This document shows positions 51,401 to 63,647 of a stretch of 64,000 nt of DNA, in pieces; within the stretch, counting starts at the first letter, position 1, and each line of letters starts with the position of its first letter. The translations under genes were made by a program, and so were the position numbers. The stretch lies in the NCBI RefSeq assembly GCF_949628265.1, contig NC_088790.1:10916545-10980544 (forward strand), in the 5' to 3' direction. Source of the DNA: Cloeon dipterum (Eukaryota; Arthropoda; Insecta; Ephemeroptera; Baetidae). The notes beneath the pieces were generated by a model that saw only the letters and a list, made by a program, of their open reading frames with translations, searched no databases and was not told where the DNA came from.

Positions 51401-53872
51401 GGCACTCTGCAGTCCAAGTCCAAGTCGACGCCGTCGTCCGAGTGGCCCGACAACAACGAGGAAGATGTCGACTGTCTGGTCGCGATGCATCAACAAAGGA
51501 GCACTCCAGCGCTCGGCGTGAGTTTTACAATATTTTCGTCATAATTTTAATAGTACTTTTGCACAGTTTTAAATTATTGGCAATAGTTTCTTTGGATGAT
51601 ATGCAGAAAACAAAATCAATACATGGTTTAAAAAGGTTATAATTTGTGAAAATACTAGCGGCTTGTTGTAAAAAAAATATAGCTGAAAATCTTCTCGGGC
51701 ATTTATTAGTTTACTTCACAGCCAAAAGGTGCATTTGGATCAAAACAATAAACTAAACATTTCAAATAAATTTAATTCAAAGTACGAGTACTCACAATAC
51801 ACAGAAGCAAATTTTAAATATAATTAAAACCAACTCAGCAGGGAACGGTGTGATATCCATATTTATCTTGTCTGTTTTTCTTTTCACTCAAGGTTTTCAT
51901 TAATTAAAATAAACAAAAAAATATCCCAGTGAAATGTAGATTGATTCAGCATGTCTATATCTCTACCTCCATAAATCGACTCGTTGATCACGCATTAATT
52001 TTGTTCCTATCATTTTTCAGGTTCGGAGTGATTCGATGGCCAGTGTCTACTCAGGCGCTGGAGATGGTAGATACGGTACTGTCGCAGTTCGAGGCGAAGT
52101 CGAATTTGGCATGCAGTACAACTACAAGGCTGGTTCACTCGAGATTCTGGTCAAACAGTGCCGTGACCTGGCGCCCGTCGACGCGAAAAGAAGCAGATCT
52201 GACCCGTAAATTTAAAAATAAAGAAAAACTTCAAAAAGTTGATTATTTGTTGTCACTATTCCAGCTATGTCAAGGTTTACCTACTGCCCGACAAGTCCAA
52301 GAGCGGCAAGAGGAAAACCAAAGTCAAGAAGCACACACTCAACCCTATTTTCGAGGAAACTCTCAAAGTAAGCAAAAAACCGCATTAAATAAAATTTTTA
52401 ATTAGATATTTCCTCGAAAAAATAAAATAATTTCCTCTAACAATACTTTTTTGAATTTCAGTTCAACCTAACCCTGCAAGGCTTAGAGACGAGGACCTTG
52501 TGGCTGACCGTTTGGCACAGCGACATGTTTGGCAGAAACGACTTCCTCGGTGAAGTGATGATGTCACTGGAAAACGTCGTTTTTGACGACCCCACCCCCA
52601 AGTGGTATCCGTTGCAAGAGCGGGTGAGAAACTCTCATATTAAAACCCAAACTCAACAAATACCCATTATGTTTTTTTTCGCAGACTGAGCCGTTTGAAG
52701 AATTGATCTCGTACAAGGGCGACCTTATAGTTGGGCTCAAGTTCGTGCCCCCAGAGGTGTCTGGAAACGGCACTGGCAAAAAGAAGAACAAGCAGCCCAA
52801 AGGTTCCCTCCACGTGTTGGTCAAAGAGGCCAAAAACCTGACTGCAGTCAAGTCCAGCGGAAACTCTGACCCTTTCTGCAAAAGGTTTGAGTCAATTTTT
52901 GACTTCTAATGCTTTTTCTGATAATTTTTTTTCCCATCAACAGTTATCTGTTGCCTGAAAAGGGCAGAGGGAGCAAGCAAAAGACTAACGTGGCCAGGCG
53001 GACGTGCAACCCTGCGTGGAACCACACCTTCATCTACGAGGACGTCAGTCTGCAGGAGCTGGCCGAACGCTCTCTTGAACTCACCGTCTGGGACCACGAC
53101 CGACTTGCCAGCAACGAGTTCCTTGGAGGACTCAGGTTTAACCTCGGATCAGGTAAACTATCAAACCATAATAAGAGAAATTTCCCCAACTGGCCATCAG
53201 TCTTAACATGGCCAAAATTTAATAGAAATGCGCAAAATTCCATATTACCGCCGTAAAGTAATAATACATATATGAAACAAAGACTAAACAAGTAACAAAA
53301 TTATTTAAGATTTTTAACGGAAAATAAAAATCTGAGATGGAAGGAGAATATTTACATGATTTTACCGCCATTATATTGAAATTAAATAGACAATTATATG
53401 GAAAGTATTAAAAAAACTAAAATTAATTTAATTTTAAGTTTGAATAATTTTTTCTGCTGATAAATTTGAAATGGAAGACAGTTGGAAAATTTTCTGGGTT
53501 TCAATTTACTATCTAAAATCTTCTAATTTCAAGCTGTGAGCACTTCCTTTATTTGCAAAAAAAAAATCTAAATTTAAAAGCATCCTACTGACGCAATATT
53601 TAAATTACTTACACAAATAAACTTATGATAACTTAATCATTATTAGTATCGATCTGAATTTAAGTTGAAATGTTTTGTTCTTAATCATTTCAGGAAAGCA
53701 CTTTGGAAAGAACGTGGACTGGATGGATGCAAACGGAAAGGAGATGTCCCTCTGGCAGATGATGCTGGAGCGGCCGAACTTCTGGGTTGAAGGGTCGCTG
53801 AGTCTGCGGCCGACCCTGGACATTCGCCACAACAATTCATGTGCCAGTTCTGTAGCCACTAGTGATAGCTAG
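19761..53872 (+). CDS. btsz: Bitesize, synaptotagmin-like protein with tandem C2 domains (long form)
   Basis: Predicted 1985-aa cortical adaptor of the synaptotagmin-like protein (Slp/Btsz) family. In Drosophila the family member binds phosphoinositides, Moesin and actin at the apical cortex. Coding pieces are 19761-19762, 30631-30791, 31216-31439, 31493-31613, 32776-33140, 34390-35844, 37215-37471, 37886-39101, 39201-39610, 39808-40337, 51339-51517, 52021-52205, 52265-52367, 52462-52623, 52685-52884, 52944-53152 and 53694-53872. Every junction is GT-AG and in phase. Residues 1-23 include [12 protein letters not shown], which resembles the tail of an Slp homology domain, but no FYVE-type zinc finger is found. 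The middle (about 130-1640) is Ser/Asp/Glu-rich and probably disordered. It has a Pro-Val repeat at 342-359, the conserved-looking [16 protein letters not shown] at 777, and a His run near the C2 region. C2A spans about 1665-1790 and C2B about 1800-1960. The first 10.9-kb intron and a 10.6-11.0-kb intron at 40338 probably carry regulation. Confidence 0.85.
23255..23275 (+). repeat. TCAC tetranucleotide run
   Basis: Five tandem ACTC/TCAC units immediately upstream of leader exon 1b. Confidence 0.85.
23310..23531 (+). promoter_or_regulatory. btsz: Candidate btsz alternative leader exon 1b
   Basis: A GC-richer patch ends in ATTGAAT followed by a near-perfect donor, GTAAGTACG, at 23532. Like exon 1a it ends in AT, so splicing to 30631 again creates ATG in the btsz frame (GAATGG). 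An ATG at 23304 would open an out-of-frame reading frame, so transcription would have to begin downstream of it. The 5' limit is unknown. Confidence 0.4.
25043..25252. mobile_element. Foldback (MITE-like) element
   Basis: Perfect 22-bp terminal inverted repeats lie at 25043-25064 and 25231-25252. They begin ATTTCTGCTGATGAAATAAT and end in its complement. Inner arms also pair: GAAAGTTGATAT against ATATCAACTTTC, a CGACAT pair, and GGCGCCCT against AGGGCGCC. About 30 bp of unpaired spacer lies between them. The element is 210 bp with no coding capacity. A clear target-site duplication was not found. Confidence 0.7.
30524..30541 (+). repeat. GCTC tetranucleotide run
   Basis: Tandem CTCG units about 90 bp upstream of the first internal btsz exon. 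It may mark a further promoter. Confidence 0.7.
33141..34389 (+). other. btsz intron between the 33140 and 34390 exons
   Basis: 1.25-kb AT-rich intron with a C10 run at 33894-33903. The following exon starts directly with ATG (34390) after TTAG. It could act as an internal start in an isoform, although its frame is also continuous with the upstream exon. Nothing else was recognised. Confidence 0.6.
35845..37214 (+). other. btsz intron between the 35844 and 37215 exons
   Basis: 1.37-kb AT-rich intron with a GTTTGT donor and a GGTCAG acceptor. An alternative acceptor further upstream (CGTAG near 37150) would lead into a stop in the required phase, so 37215 is preferred. Nothing else was recognised. 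Confidence 0.6.
37472..37885 (+). other. btsz intron between the 37471 and 37886 exons
   Basis: 0.41-kb AT-rich intron with a GTAGGC donor and a TTCAG acceptor. Nothing else was recognised in it. Confidence 0.6.
40900..41122 (+). promoter_or_regulatory. Candidate non-coding first exon of a short btsz isoform
   Basis: GC-richer stretch ending CCATTCAG followed by the donor GTGAGA at 41123. It has no continuous frame into the C2 exons. The only support is composition, a good donor and a position upstream of the 50916 coding exon. Confidence 0.2.
42295..42528 (+). promoter_or_regulatory. Second candidate non-coding first exon of a short btsz isoform
   Basis: Stretch ending TCAATTAG followed by the donor GTGAGC at 42529. 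An open frame runs through it in phase with exon 51339, but it has no ATG. I therefore do not call it coding. Confidence 0.2.
45400..45830 (+). repeat. Dispersed repeat, copy B
   Basis: Counterpart of 17540-18045 in the same orientation. The best-conserved part is 45500-45545 (GGAATCGAAAT then CTGCCAAGAAAATATGGTC). It continues with the TTGTTGCCCTGTATCAGTCC block near 45663 and the TCTCTAATTTTATC end near 45815. Confidence 0.55.
48371..48412 (+). repeat. TA microsatellite
   Basis: About 20 TA units, flanked on both sides by TTTA tetranucleotide units. Confidence 0.95.
50916..51258 (+). CDS. btsz: Alternative first coding exon of btsz with a cysteine string (short isoform)
   Basis: The ATG at 50916 (tttcaATGG) opens 114 codons plus one base. 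A donor GTTAGT at 51259 joins to the acceptor at 51339 in phase 1, the same phase used by the long-form exon ending at 40337. This gives a 519-aa protein consisting of a unique N-terminus plus both C2 domains. Residues 44-52 read CHRLCCCCC, with five cysteines in a row at 48-52 followed by SNEKSE. That is the kind of cluster that is commonly S-palmitoylated, and synaptotagmins are anchored or clustered in a similar way. The rest is Ser-rich with a short acidic [10 protein letters not shown]. It cannot be an internal exon of the long form, because splicing G to its upstream acceptor (ending 50900) would give an immediate TGA. The leader upstream of the ATG may be spliced at that acceptor. Confidence 0.65.
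51339..53872 (+). other. btsz: Shared C2A-C2B exons of btsz
   Basis: Seven exons shared by the long and short forms after the linker exon 51339-51517. C2A is on 52021-52623 and C2B on 52685-53872. In C2A, loop 1 keeps both acidic positions ([13 protein letters not shown]). Loop 3 reads [14 protein letters not shown], so the first of its three acidic positions is His. In C2B, loop 1 reads [11 protein letters not shown], where the first Asp is Lys, while loop 3 keeps [13 protein letters not shown]. This points to weak or absent calcium binding, as in several Slp proteins. Basic strands KRKTKVKK (C2A) and KQKTNVARR (C2B) fit phosphoinositide binding. The C-terminus after C2B ends [11 protein letters not shown]. 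Confidence 0.8.
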
Positions 53873-54340
53873 GCGCGGCTGCCGGGTTTGCTCTCAGCAG
53901 GCTTGAGACGCAAGCTTGCTCTCCGCGCTTTGAATGTTCTTACTCACTTTGACCCGATTAAAGTGTTGAAACGAGCTTTTCAAATGCCCAGGCCGATATT
54001 AGGGTGTGTGCAAGTTCTCGCTAACTTCATTTTGTAAATAATCATCTCGTCCTTGTCTGCGGGCAACTGCAACTTTATTACAACTGCTTTTACTATTATT
54101 TTTTAATAACCAAGCAGGGTGTTTCTATATTTCTGCAAAGAAAGAGTATGGACACTGATTAATACAATGGACAGCAGCGTGGCCTGTTTCTAATGTTTTT
54201 ATGATTAGACTGATCTTGAAGGCAAGATGTGAATGTGCCTCTCTGCTGTAGTTGATAAGCAAATTGATTAAGAGACGCATGTGCTATTGAACAATACAAT
54301 TTCATTTTATTTTAATAAAACAAACATTGTATTTTCACTA
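53873..54340 (+). other. btsz: 3' UTR of btsz
   Basis: Untranslated region after the TAG at 53870, GC-richer at first and then AT-rich. An AATAAA lies at 54314-54319. Confidence 0.5.
54314..54319 (+). terminator. btsz: Poly(A) signal of btsz
   Basis: AATAAA about 440 bp past the stop codon. It is the first canonical plus-strand signal after the coding region. Confidence 0.45.
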
Positions 54341-56080
54341 TATCAACAAAACTATAACCCTGAACACATCATTTTCTGAAAACAAAACCTTAACTGTATG
54401 ATGCTTTAACTCTTGGAATTAATATTTAAAAACTTATCTTATAAATGGCTTAAAAGTTGACTTGGTTTAACTTTTGTACACTTTTTATACTTCTACTATC
54501 AATGGGAGATCACGAAAAGTTAAACAGCGTGCAGTTTTTCTTTAATTAATCTGATGATATGAAGCTACGATTTGGTGGAAAACATTTTTTCTTTCAGAGA
54601 CTGGCATAATCAAAAAGCAGTATGACAGCTAAATATTGGGTTCCAAGAGTCAGTTACGAAAACTTCATATCGCTTGATTCGTCTTAACGTTCCATGATGT
54701 ACTGAGGTGGTTTCAGGGAGAAAAAAATAAACACTTAAATCCGTTGCGCATTGAGATAAGGCTACAAACATATTTAAAATTTTCGTTATTCAGGGTGCGA
54801 AAATGGGGTTGGACCGTTAGACTATTTTGGATACCTAGGGGAGGTTAAGATTAATCTAGTGGTGTGTGCGTGTGTGGTTTTTGTAAATCATTAAAAGCTG
54901 AGATATAGGCAAGAAACTATTTTTGGAAAAACTCCCAAAAAGCCACTAATTTCGTAGTTTTTATTTTTCAATAAAAATTTAAGGCAAAATGCCAATCCAG
55001 ACTCAACGAGCTTATTTTTTGCGCTCTACAAGATAGCAATATAAAAATTAAAAAATTCAATAACTGAATTTTAAAATTTGGTGCTCCACTTCGAAAATTC
55101 GATTTTGCTGAACTTGTCCTTTGTCCTCCTACTTCTGAGATCATCAGGAATGTCTCTTGATGAGACGAGTTCAACGGTGTTCGAATTTTGGTCCTACGAC
55201 TCATTTGAACCGATTCAGAGAAAACTAAAAAATTCGGAATTCAGGTGCCCGTAAATAGACCCGCAAACCCAGGAAAGTTAGATATTTTCTCAGTGGCGTT
55301 TTCTGAGAAAGAGGGCCAATCTTCAGAAAAAAATTCATCGAGATCCTCAGACTCCTGTGAGAACTATATTAAAGTTTTTATTGCACCTTTGATATAAAGC
55401 TCATTTATTTATTTTAAGAAACTACATAAAGCACAATACTTATTTTTGCTGCATTTGAAAAAATCGAATGTATCGTAAATATTCACAGTCAGTCAGTTCT
55501 CATTGAACGTCGTTTTCACGCATGATATTTTTATTTGAAAATTTTTTTGGTGATAAAGATAAATATAATACTCGAAAGTTAATACTATATTAGTCCATTA
55601 CAAAGTTTAAATATTTATGATATTTATGTTTAGAAAAGCTTAAAAATAAAAATACTTTTCATGATTACTTTTCTATGTTTGAAATATTTACCATAATAAC
55701 CTACGCTATATATTTATCACATACTTTATCGTTAAATATAATGTACATAATATTTGTTATCATGCCTCGCACGTGTTTTCCCATTCCAAAACACAAATTC
55801 ATTCATTGTGTTACGTATATCAGCAAGAAAGACCCATGTGCTTTTGGCGCAAAATAAATTCAAATCCTCTGAGTCGGCGCAGATACTGACGTTCTACCAG
55901 AAGGTCACTCCCACTTTCACTTTGTTCCCTAGGAAAAGGTAAATAAGTTAATAGTCAGGTGTGGAAGGCCAGCAGGCAGCAACATTTGAACGCAGCGAAA
56001 TTGGTTGATTTGGCGTGCCCTGGATCAAGGAGTTGCGCAATTCCGGGCCGTACTCGCATAATTGGTCATCATGAGGTCGA
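54341..56080. other. Intergenic between btsz and Atg4
   Basis: AT-rich. The part at about 54780-55330 has a more balanced, repeat-like texture with phrases such as CCCGTAAATAGACCCGC and no open frame of note. It may be a degraded transposon or a longer 3' UTR. The Atg4 promoter must lie in the last part, but no TATA box was identified. Confidence 0.4.
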
Positions 56081-56115
56081 CCTCCCGACGAAAATAGAAC
56101 GCCGCGCTCGAAAAA

Positions 56116-59100
56116 ATGCAGTCGACTACGATGACTGAGACTCGGAGCTCCTCGCTGAGACACTTCAGGGACCGAATTACAGCCCCCAGGAACCATGTTA
56201 CCGTCGAGCAGGACGACGAAGGAACCAAGATTATTAAGGACAAGCTCAGGTCGATGTGGAACAACATGAAATACGGTAATGTCAAAAATTGAGAAACGAC
56301 CTTTTTCCTTCTTGAATTGTGCACCCCACCCCTTTCTATTGACAATAATTTTTGCTGAAAAAATTTTAAAAGGGAATCTGACCCTGACCAGTATTATTTA
56401 TTGATTTGCCAAGCCAAACACGTGCATTATCATTTATTATTTCCCCTTAGAAAATTTTACCTTGAGATCACGTCGACCGTCGACATGCACTCAAACACCC
56501 TTGAACCTGAGCAAACCTGAGTGCACTGCTCAAACGCATTTATTTTATACCATCCTTGTGAGTGCTAAAAGCCACGTGAGCAAACAAATTCCTCTTACCG
56601 ACAGGCTGGACCTTGAAAACGAAAACGACCTTCAGCAAGGACTCGCCAGTGTGGCTTCTTGGAAGGTGCTACAACTTCGGCCAGCACCAAATCGAAGGTG
56701 CTGACACCGTGGACGAGTTCAAAAGAGACTTCCTCTCGAAGATTTGGCTGACGTACCGCCGGGAGTTCACTAACCTGCATGGCTCCAGGCTCACCTCTGA
56801 CTGTGGCTGGGGCTGCATGATTCGGTCCGGACAAATGATGCTGGCACAGGCACTCGTCAATCATTTTCTTGGCCGAAGTATGTCACTCGAGATCTTTGAA
56901 ACCATTTTCTTTTCAGTTAATATAAATTTCATAATGTGTCAGATAATGCATGGCTTTTAAGGAAACTTCTGAAACGAGACAAGAGCTAGACGGGGGGTTT
57001 CTCTCCCACAAAAGTTCAGATTTTGGAAAAAAATATACCATTAAGATTACACTGATACTTTACTTACAATGTTTTTCTAGTTTAAGGCAAAATCACAGCC
57101 ACTATTTGAATTTTGAAACTTCAGTAAATGACTTACTATAATAATATAGTATTTAATTTATCTTTTGTAACTCAGGTTGGAAATGGACCGCCGACAACAC
57201 TGATCTCACCAACAGACGCGTGTTGGAGGTGCAAGAGGAGAATCTGCACAGGAGCATAATCAAATGGTTCGGCGACAACCCGTCGCCGCACAGCCCATTT
57301 TCCCTTCACAAACTGGTGGCACTGGGCACGGCCACGGGCAAGAAGATCGGCGACTGGTACGGACCTGCGTCGGTCGCCTACCTGCTCAAGCAAGCTGTCG
57401 AGGACGCAGCCGTCACAATGGGACAGTTCAGACGACTGCACGTCTACGTGGCCCAGGACTGTGCTGGTAACTTACTTTTTTATTTTAATTTTAACCCTAA
57501 AAACTCCTGAACAATATGGATTTCTTGTGCTTCTCCACGACGGAAATTTTTAATTGGTTTAAGCGATTTCTTGAGCGCTGGAGGAGAAAAATAGCATGGT
57601 ATTCATTTTAAAATAAAAATTTGAAGCCAATTTTGGGAAATCACAATTACATTTTATCAGCAAACTAGATTTGTCTCATCAATGTTTAATTTTCTCTCAA
57701 GTCTCTAAATTTTAGATTCAAAAGGGTTTGCGTGAATGATTAAAGAAAAATCCTGATAATTGTTATAACATTAAATGTTCTCTCAAATTAGATGAAATTA
57801 TTGGATCACAAATGAAATATATTGAGAGGAGTCAATCGATGGTTAATTTTTGACACGGCGAATTATTTTAAAAGATTTTGTTTGGGGCTCTGTATCTTTT
57901 TAACAACTTTACATGGATAAAAAATTTAAATATGAACAAAATGATAACATTTCAAATTTTTACATGCTTTTTTAATTTTCTATCTCAATTCAATATTTAT
58001 TTAATATTAAATTTAAATAATTACATAACAACTTATAAATTCAATAAACGCTATGTCGTCTTTTAAGTTTTTTTAACAGCGATAATATAGTTTATTATCT
58101 GCGTTTGCGTGCTCTGAACATTAGAATACATTTTTAAGTCATTAAAAAGTTTGTATCAGGCTCAAATCAGATAGCCTTAGATTTAACCAGAAGTGAAAAA
58201 GATTACCTGAAGTTGAAAAATGATTCACTAATCGATGATTCGTGCAGAACGCTTGAAATTAATCATCAATCTGATGAAAATATCAAAATTCGATATTTCT
58301 TAATCAATTTACATTAGGAATTTAAATCTCTAGAGCTCTGTAACTCTCGCTTAAATGGTTGGATCAAAAATCTTTAAATTTACTCGGTTAAAGCTCCTCA
58401 ATCAAAATAAATTAATGAGATATATCCGGATCGGCAGTGTACATCCAAGATATCCTGGATGAATGTGAGACTGAGGAGGGTTGGAAGTCCATCATTATTT
58501 TAGTACCTGTCCGTCTTGGTGTCGAGAAGCTGAATAATATTTACGGTCCCTGCCTGATGAACCTGATGACTCTGGACAGCTGCGTGGGCATCATTGGTGG
58601 CCGACCCAATCATTCCTTGTACTTCATCGGGTTTCAAGGTTCGCGCAGATTGCCTCTCAGGCTGGCCATTTTTGCTCATGAATTTGTGTGCTTGCAGACG
58701 ATAAGCTGCTCCACCTTGATCCGCACTTGTGTCAAGACGTCGTCAACGTGAACCAGCCAAATTTTCCTCTCGACTCATTCCACTGCCGCTCGCCACGAAA
58801 GCTCAGCCTTCTTAGGATGGATCCATCTTGCTGTCTCGGCTTCTACTGTCAAACCAGAACTGATTTTGATCTTTTTGTCAAGCAGGTCCAGCCTGTAAGT
58901 AAAAAAACAAGTTTTTTTTTTATCAAAGGAACATCCATAAATACAAAAATAAATAAATAAGTATAAAATTTTTAAAACTAAATTTAAGGAAGGAAATTTA
59001 GTAATCTAGTGAGTTAATTTTTCTTTGCTGCAACTCTTTTATGTCAATTGTCCTCACCTTTGTCGTACCAAGAATTTAGCCTATATTTTCCCATGTTCAA

Positions 59101-59319
59101 CAATTTTATCTGTAATATTGAGAAATACTGACTCTGAGGTTTGCATTTCAGAACTTGATTCCTCCTCAGCAGAAATCGGAATACCCAATATTCGTGTTTG
59201 GCGAAGGCCGGAGCAGAGATGTGATCGACTTCCCTCTTTATTCCATCCCAGATGATAGCTTGACCCGGTCTGGCGAGTTCGAAGACGATTTGGGCACGGA
59301 AGATTTTGAGCTCATATGA
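56116..59319 (+). CDS. Atg4: Autophagy cysteine protease ATG4, ATG4D-like
   Basis: Predicted 429-aa C54-family cysteine protease that trims ATG8/GABARAP proteins and removes them from lipid. Coding exons are 56116-56275, 56605-56877, 57176-57466, 58438-58638, 58698-58894 and 59152-59319. All are in phase. The catalytic triad is visible: Cys124 in [12 protein letters not shown], and Asp316 and His318 in [10 protein letters not shown]. The family motifs [25 protein letters not shown] and [14 protein letters not shown] are present. The N-terminal [17 protein letters not shown] resembles ATG4C/D more than ATG4A/B. The protein ends DFELI. This fits an ATG8-interacting (LIR) motif with acidic residues before Phe, in the position of the C-terminal LIR of ATG4B. 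Two ATGs are in frame (56116 and 56131); the first was taken. The 59-bp intron at 58639 uses an unusual GTTCGC donor. Confidence 0.92.
57467..58437 (+). other. Atg4 intron 3
   Basis: 0.97-kb AT-rich intron with a GTAACT donor and a CGGCAG acceptor. Nothing else was recognised. Confidence 0.65.
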
Positions 59320-60639
59320 ATCCATTAATTAAAACTTAATAAGTTTCAATACTTCGTTATTATTATTGCAGAATAATTTATTTACCAGAACTGTTTTCAA
59401 AGGTTATGCCCATTATCTATCATAGTTAGACGATAATTTATATAATCTAATGTACTTATTTATATTCTCCATTGACGCTGAGACATTTGCATATGATTCA
59501 CTACCTATTTTGTGACCTAGTGAAAATAAAAGATGTTATTATGTCGGTTAAAAACCAACTTTTCTTGATTCAAACCTTCTAATTTTCCCCCTTTCCAAAT
59601 AGATCTAACCTGCAACTCAAATAAATATAGGATAATCACATTAGAAAAAATGAAGTCTTTGAAAGTTGATCTTAATACAAATTGTGCGTAGGAAAAAAAA
59701 GTCTTTAACAAGTTAAATTTTAATCGTATATTGGTCTACAGAAATAAAATGTGTCGAGGGATACAAAATAAAGTTGACAATGACTATAGAGTCAATCAGA
59801 CTTTTCAGGAAATAAAAATACAGTCCACAAAGCACGCAGAAAGCGTGCTTTTTGTAAATTTCTGCTGCTTGGACTCTAGTGTGCACCATCTTCTAAAAGA
59901 GCAGTGTGGGTAACAAAGGAGCAGTCAAAAAATTTGTAAGTCTCAATCTTAGGAATAGCACCCGTGATAAAGGTTGGCTAATACAATTTCAAAATACATA
60001 CAATGACTATGAACGTCTAACAAGACTATTTGGTTTCATTCAGAACCTGCTCACACTCCTGGCTGGAATCTGTCAATAGCATATGTGTCTCAAATAATAA
60101 AAATTGACAACATGTTGGAAGAACGTTCAAGGCAGACCGTTTGTCACGCACAATTATGATTTCTCACAAAACTTGCTCCAGATTGCAGGGCCGACACAAA
60201 TGGCACCGCTGTAACATAATTCATTTCGCACATTCTTACTCATTAGGCTGCAAAAATAAAGAAACGTAAATCCATGTGTAGCTTGATTTTGGAAAATTAG
60301 CAAAAATTAAAACGTAAATATTTTAATCTTTCGACTGTACCATAATTAACTGATTGAATTGGATTGAAACTGCGTGCAAATATTACCAACATGGAAGTAA
60401 TATACCAGACTCCAAACCAGGAAAATAAAAATGTGTAAAACGGTTCTAAAATCGTACAATAAGTACAATATTTTGAGCTGATAATATGACTCATTCGTCA
60501 CAAAGCACTACAATACTATTATCATTATGAACGAGGCAGCAAATATACGATTATGTTACTCTGCAGAAAAAATATAACATCAATCAATAACGAACCTAAG
60601 TACTTGACTACGATCACAATATGACATCAGTCAGATTAC
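59320..60639. other. Convergent 3' regions of Atg4 and Ak3
   Basis: AT-rich non-coding DNA holding both 3' UTRs. Plus-strand AATAAA candidates for Atg4 lie at 59525-59530 and 59620-59625. For Ak3 no minus-strand AATAAA was found within a few hundred bases of its stop, and variants such as ATTAAA may serve. No gene was seen between the two. Confidence 0.5.
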
Positions 60640-62476
<1,837 letters not shown>

Positions 62477-62837
62477 TTAAATTGAACAACCAGTTCAGTT
62501 ATCTTGTGCATTGTACACAAAAACACTCTAGGGTACAAAACAAACTCTCATTTCGAGATAAGGAGAAAGAGCTCGATTTCTAAAGAACAACACAATATCT
62601 TGAAAGAAGAAAAGTTAACGTCACACATTTATAAATAAATAAAAGCACGAATACAATTTTGTATAGGACAGGGAAGTGGACATTGTCCCTGTCATGAAAA
62701 AAATGTCAAAAAAATTTGATCAGCAAAATAGATTGACCCAAAATTCGGGGGAAAATTATTCATGGCAAAAAGTACAGCAAATCTTTTGTGACACTTTAAA
62801 CCAAAAACAATTACATAATGGATTCTAAGCTCAGCCC

Positions 62838-62841
<4 letters not shown>

Positions 62842-62870
<29 letters not shown>
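62842..62870 (+). repeat. AG/GA microsatellite
   Basis: An uninterrupted run of about 14 AG units inside the putative first intron of Ak3. Confidence 0.95.
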
Positions 62871-62872
<2 letters not shown>

Positions 62873-62908
62873 CACCGACAAGCACAACAAAGTTTTTGCT
62901 GTTGTTAC

Positions 62909-63035
62909 CTTGAGAGTTGGTTTCGTTGTTTTTGTTTAGAACTGGGATCGCTCTAGTTGCCGCTAGAGGCACGCCTCCCTTATGCCCTGGGGTGCCAAGT
63001 GGGTTGAAAATGTTAGGCGCCAAACGTGCATGCAA
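62909..63035 (-). CDS. Ak3: Possible upstream first exon of Ak3 (5' UTR or N-terminal extension)
   Basis: On the minus strand an ATG at 63035 opens 42 codons plus one base, up to a donor GTAACA at 62908. The acceptor TTTTCACAG before 62460 lets it join in phase through DHSVS to the MLKKGGM start, adding 47 residues. The first 37 residues contain no Asp or Glu and several basic residues, as in a mitochondrial presequence. Most animal AK3 proteins lack such an extension, so the stretch may instead be plain 5' UTR. Confidence 0.4.
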
Positions 63036-63647
63036 TCAGCTATATTTAGCCCATTCAATTAGTAGCGTTACAACAAAGATGTAACTATAAGAGTGTAACT
63101 AAGAGACCAATTTAGATCAGCATAATAAAACAAGATTACGTTTCCTAAATAATGTTAAACCAATTAAAAATACTTATTCACGAACTTCATCACAGAATTT
63201 GCTGTTAATGATTTAAATTTTGAAAGATTAAAACTCATGAATGCTTTGAACATAAATTTTATTGTTTCAGTTTAATAAATTTATATTTACCTGTTATTAT
63301 CAACAAGATTTTATAATTAATAAGTTATTTTCACAGCTCTTATTACATATCAAAAAATAAATAACATTGAAGAGAGCTCAGCTCAAATGAGACGAAGAGT
63401 ACAATTAGTCTTGGTTAGTCACATTGAATAGAATACATATTTAACACATCAAGGGCTAATTCTGTTTAAGTGCGTGAGTCAAATAACAATATATGACAGT
63501 TCATTCTTTCCATTTCCATACTTTCAATACAAAAACAGTATTGTTGCAATTTTCAGAGCGCAAGCAGTGCATACCAACAGAAAAATACCACCACTTTGAT
63601 TATGAACATCGCAAGTATGACATTTAAAGCTCTTCTTCTAACAATAA
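63036..63647. other. Intergenic between Ak3 and the ACOT9-like gene
   Basis: AT-rich stretch containing the Ak3 promoter side and the 3' UTR of the upstream minus-strand gene. No open frame of note. Confidence 0.5.

Noticed and set aside
62811-63035. 75-codon minus-strand frame read through to its stop
   Set aside because: The second half is only the AG microsatellite. The first half is kept as a possible spliced AK3 exon.
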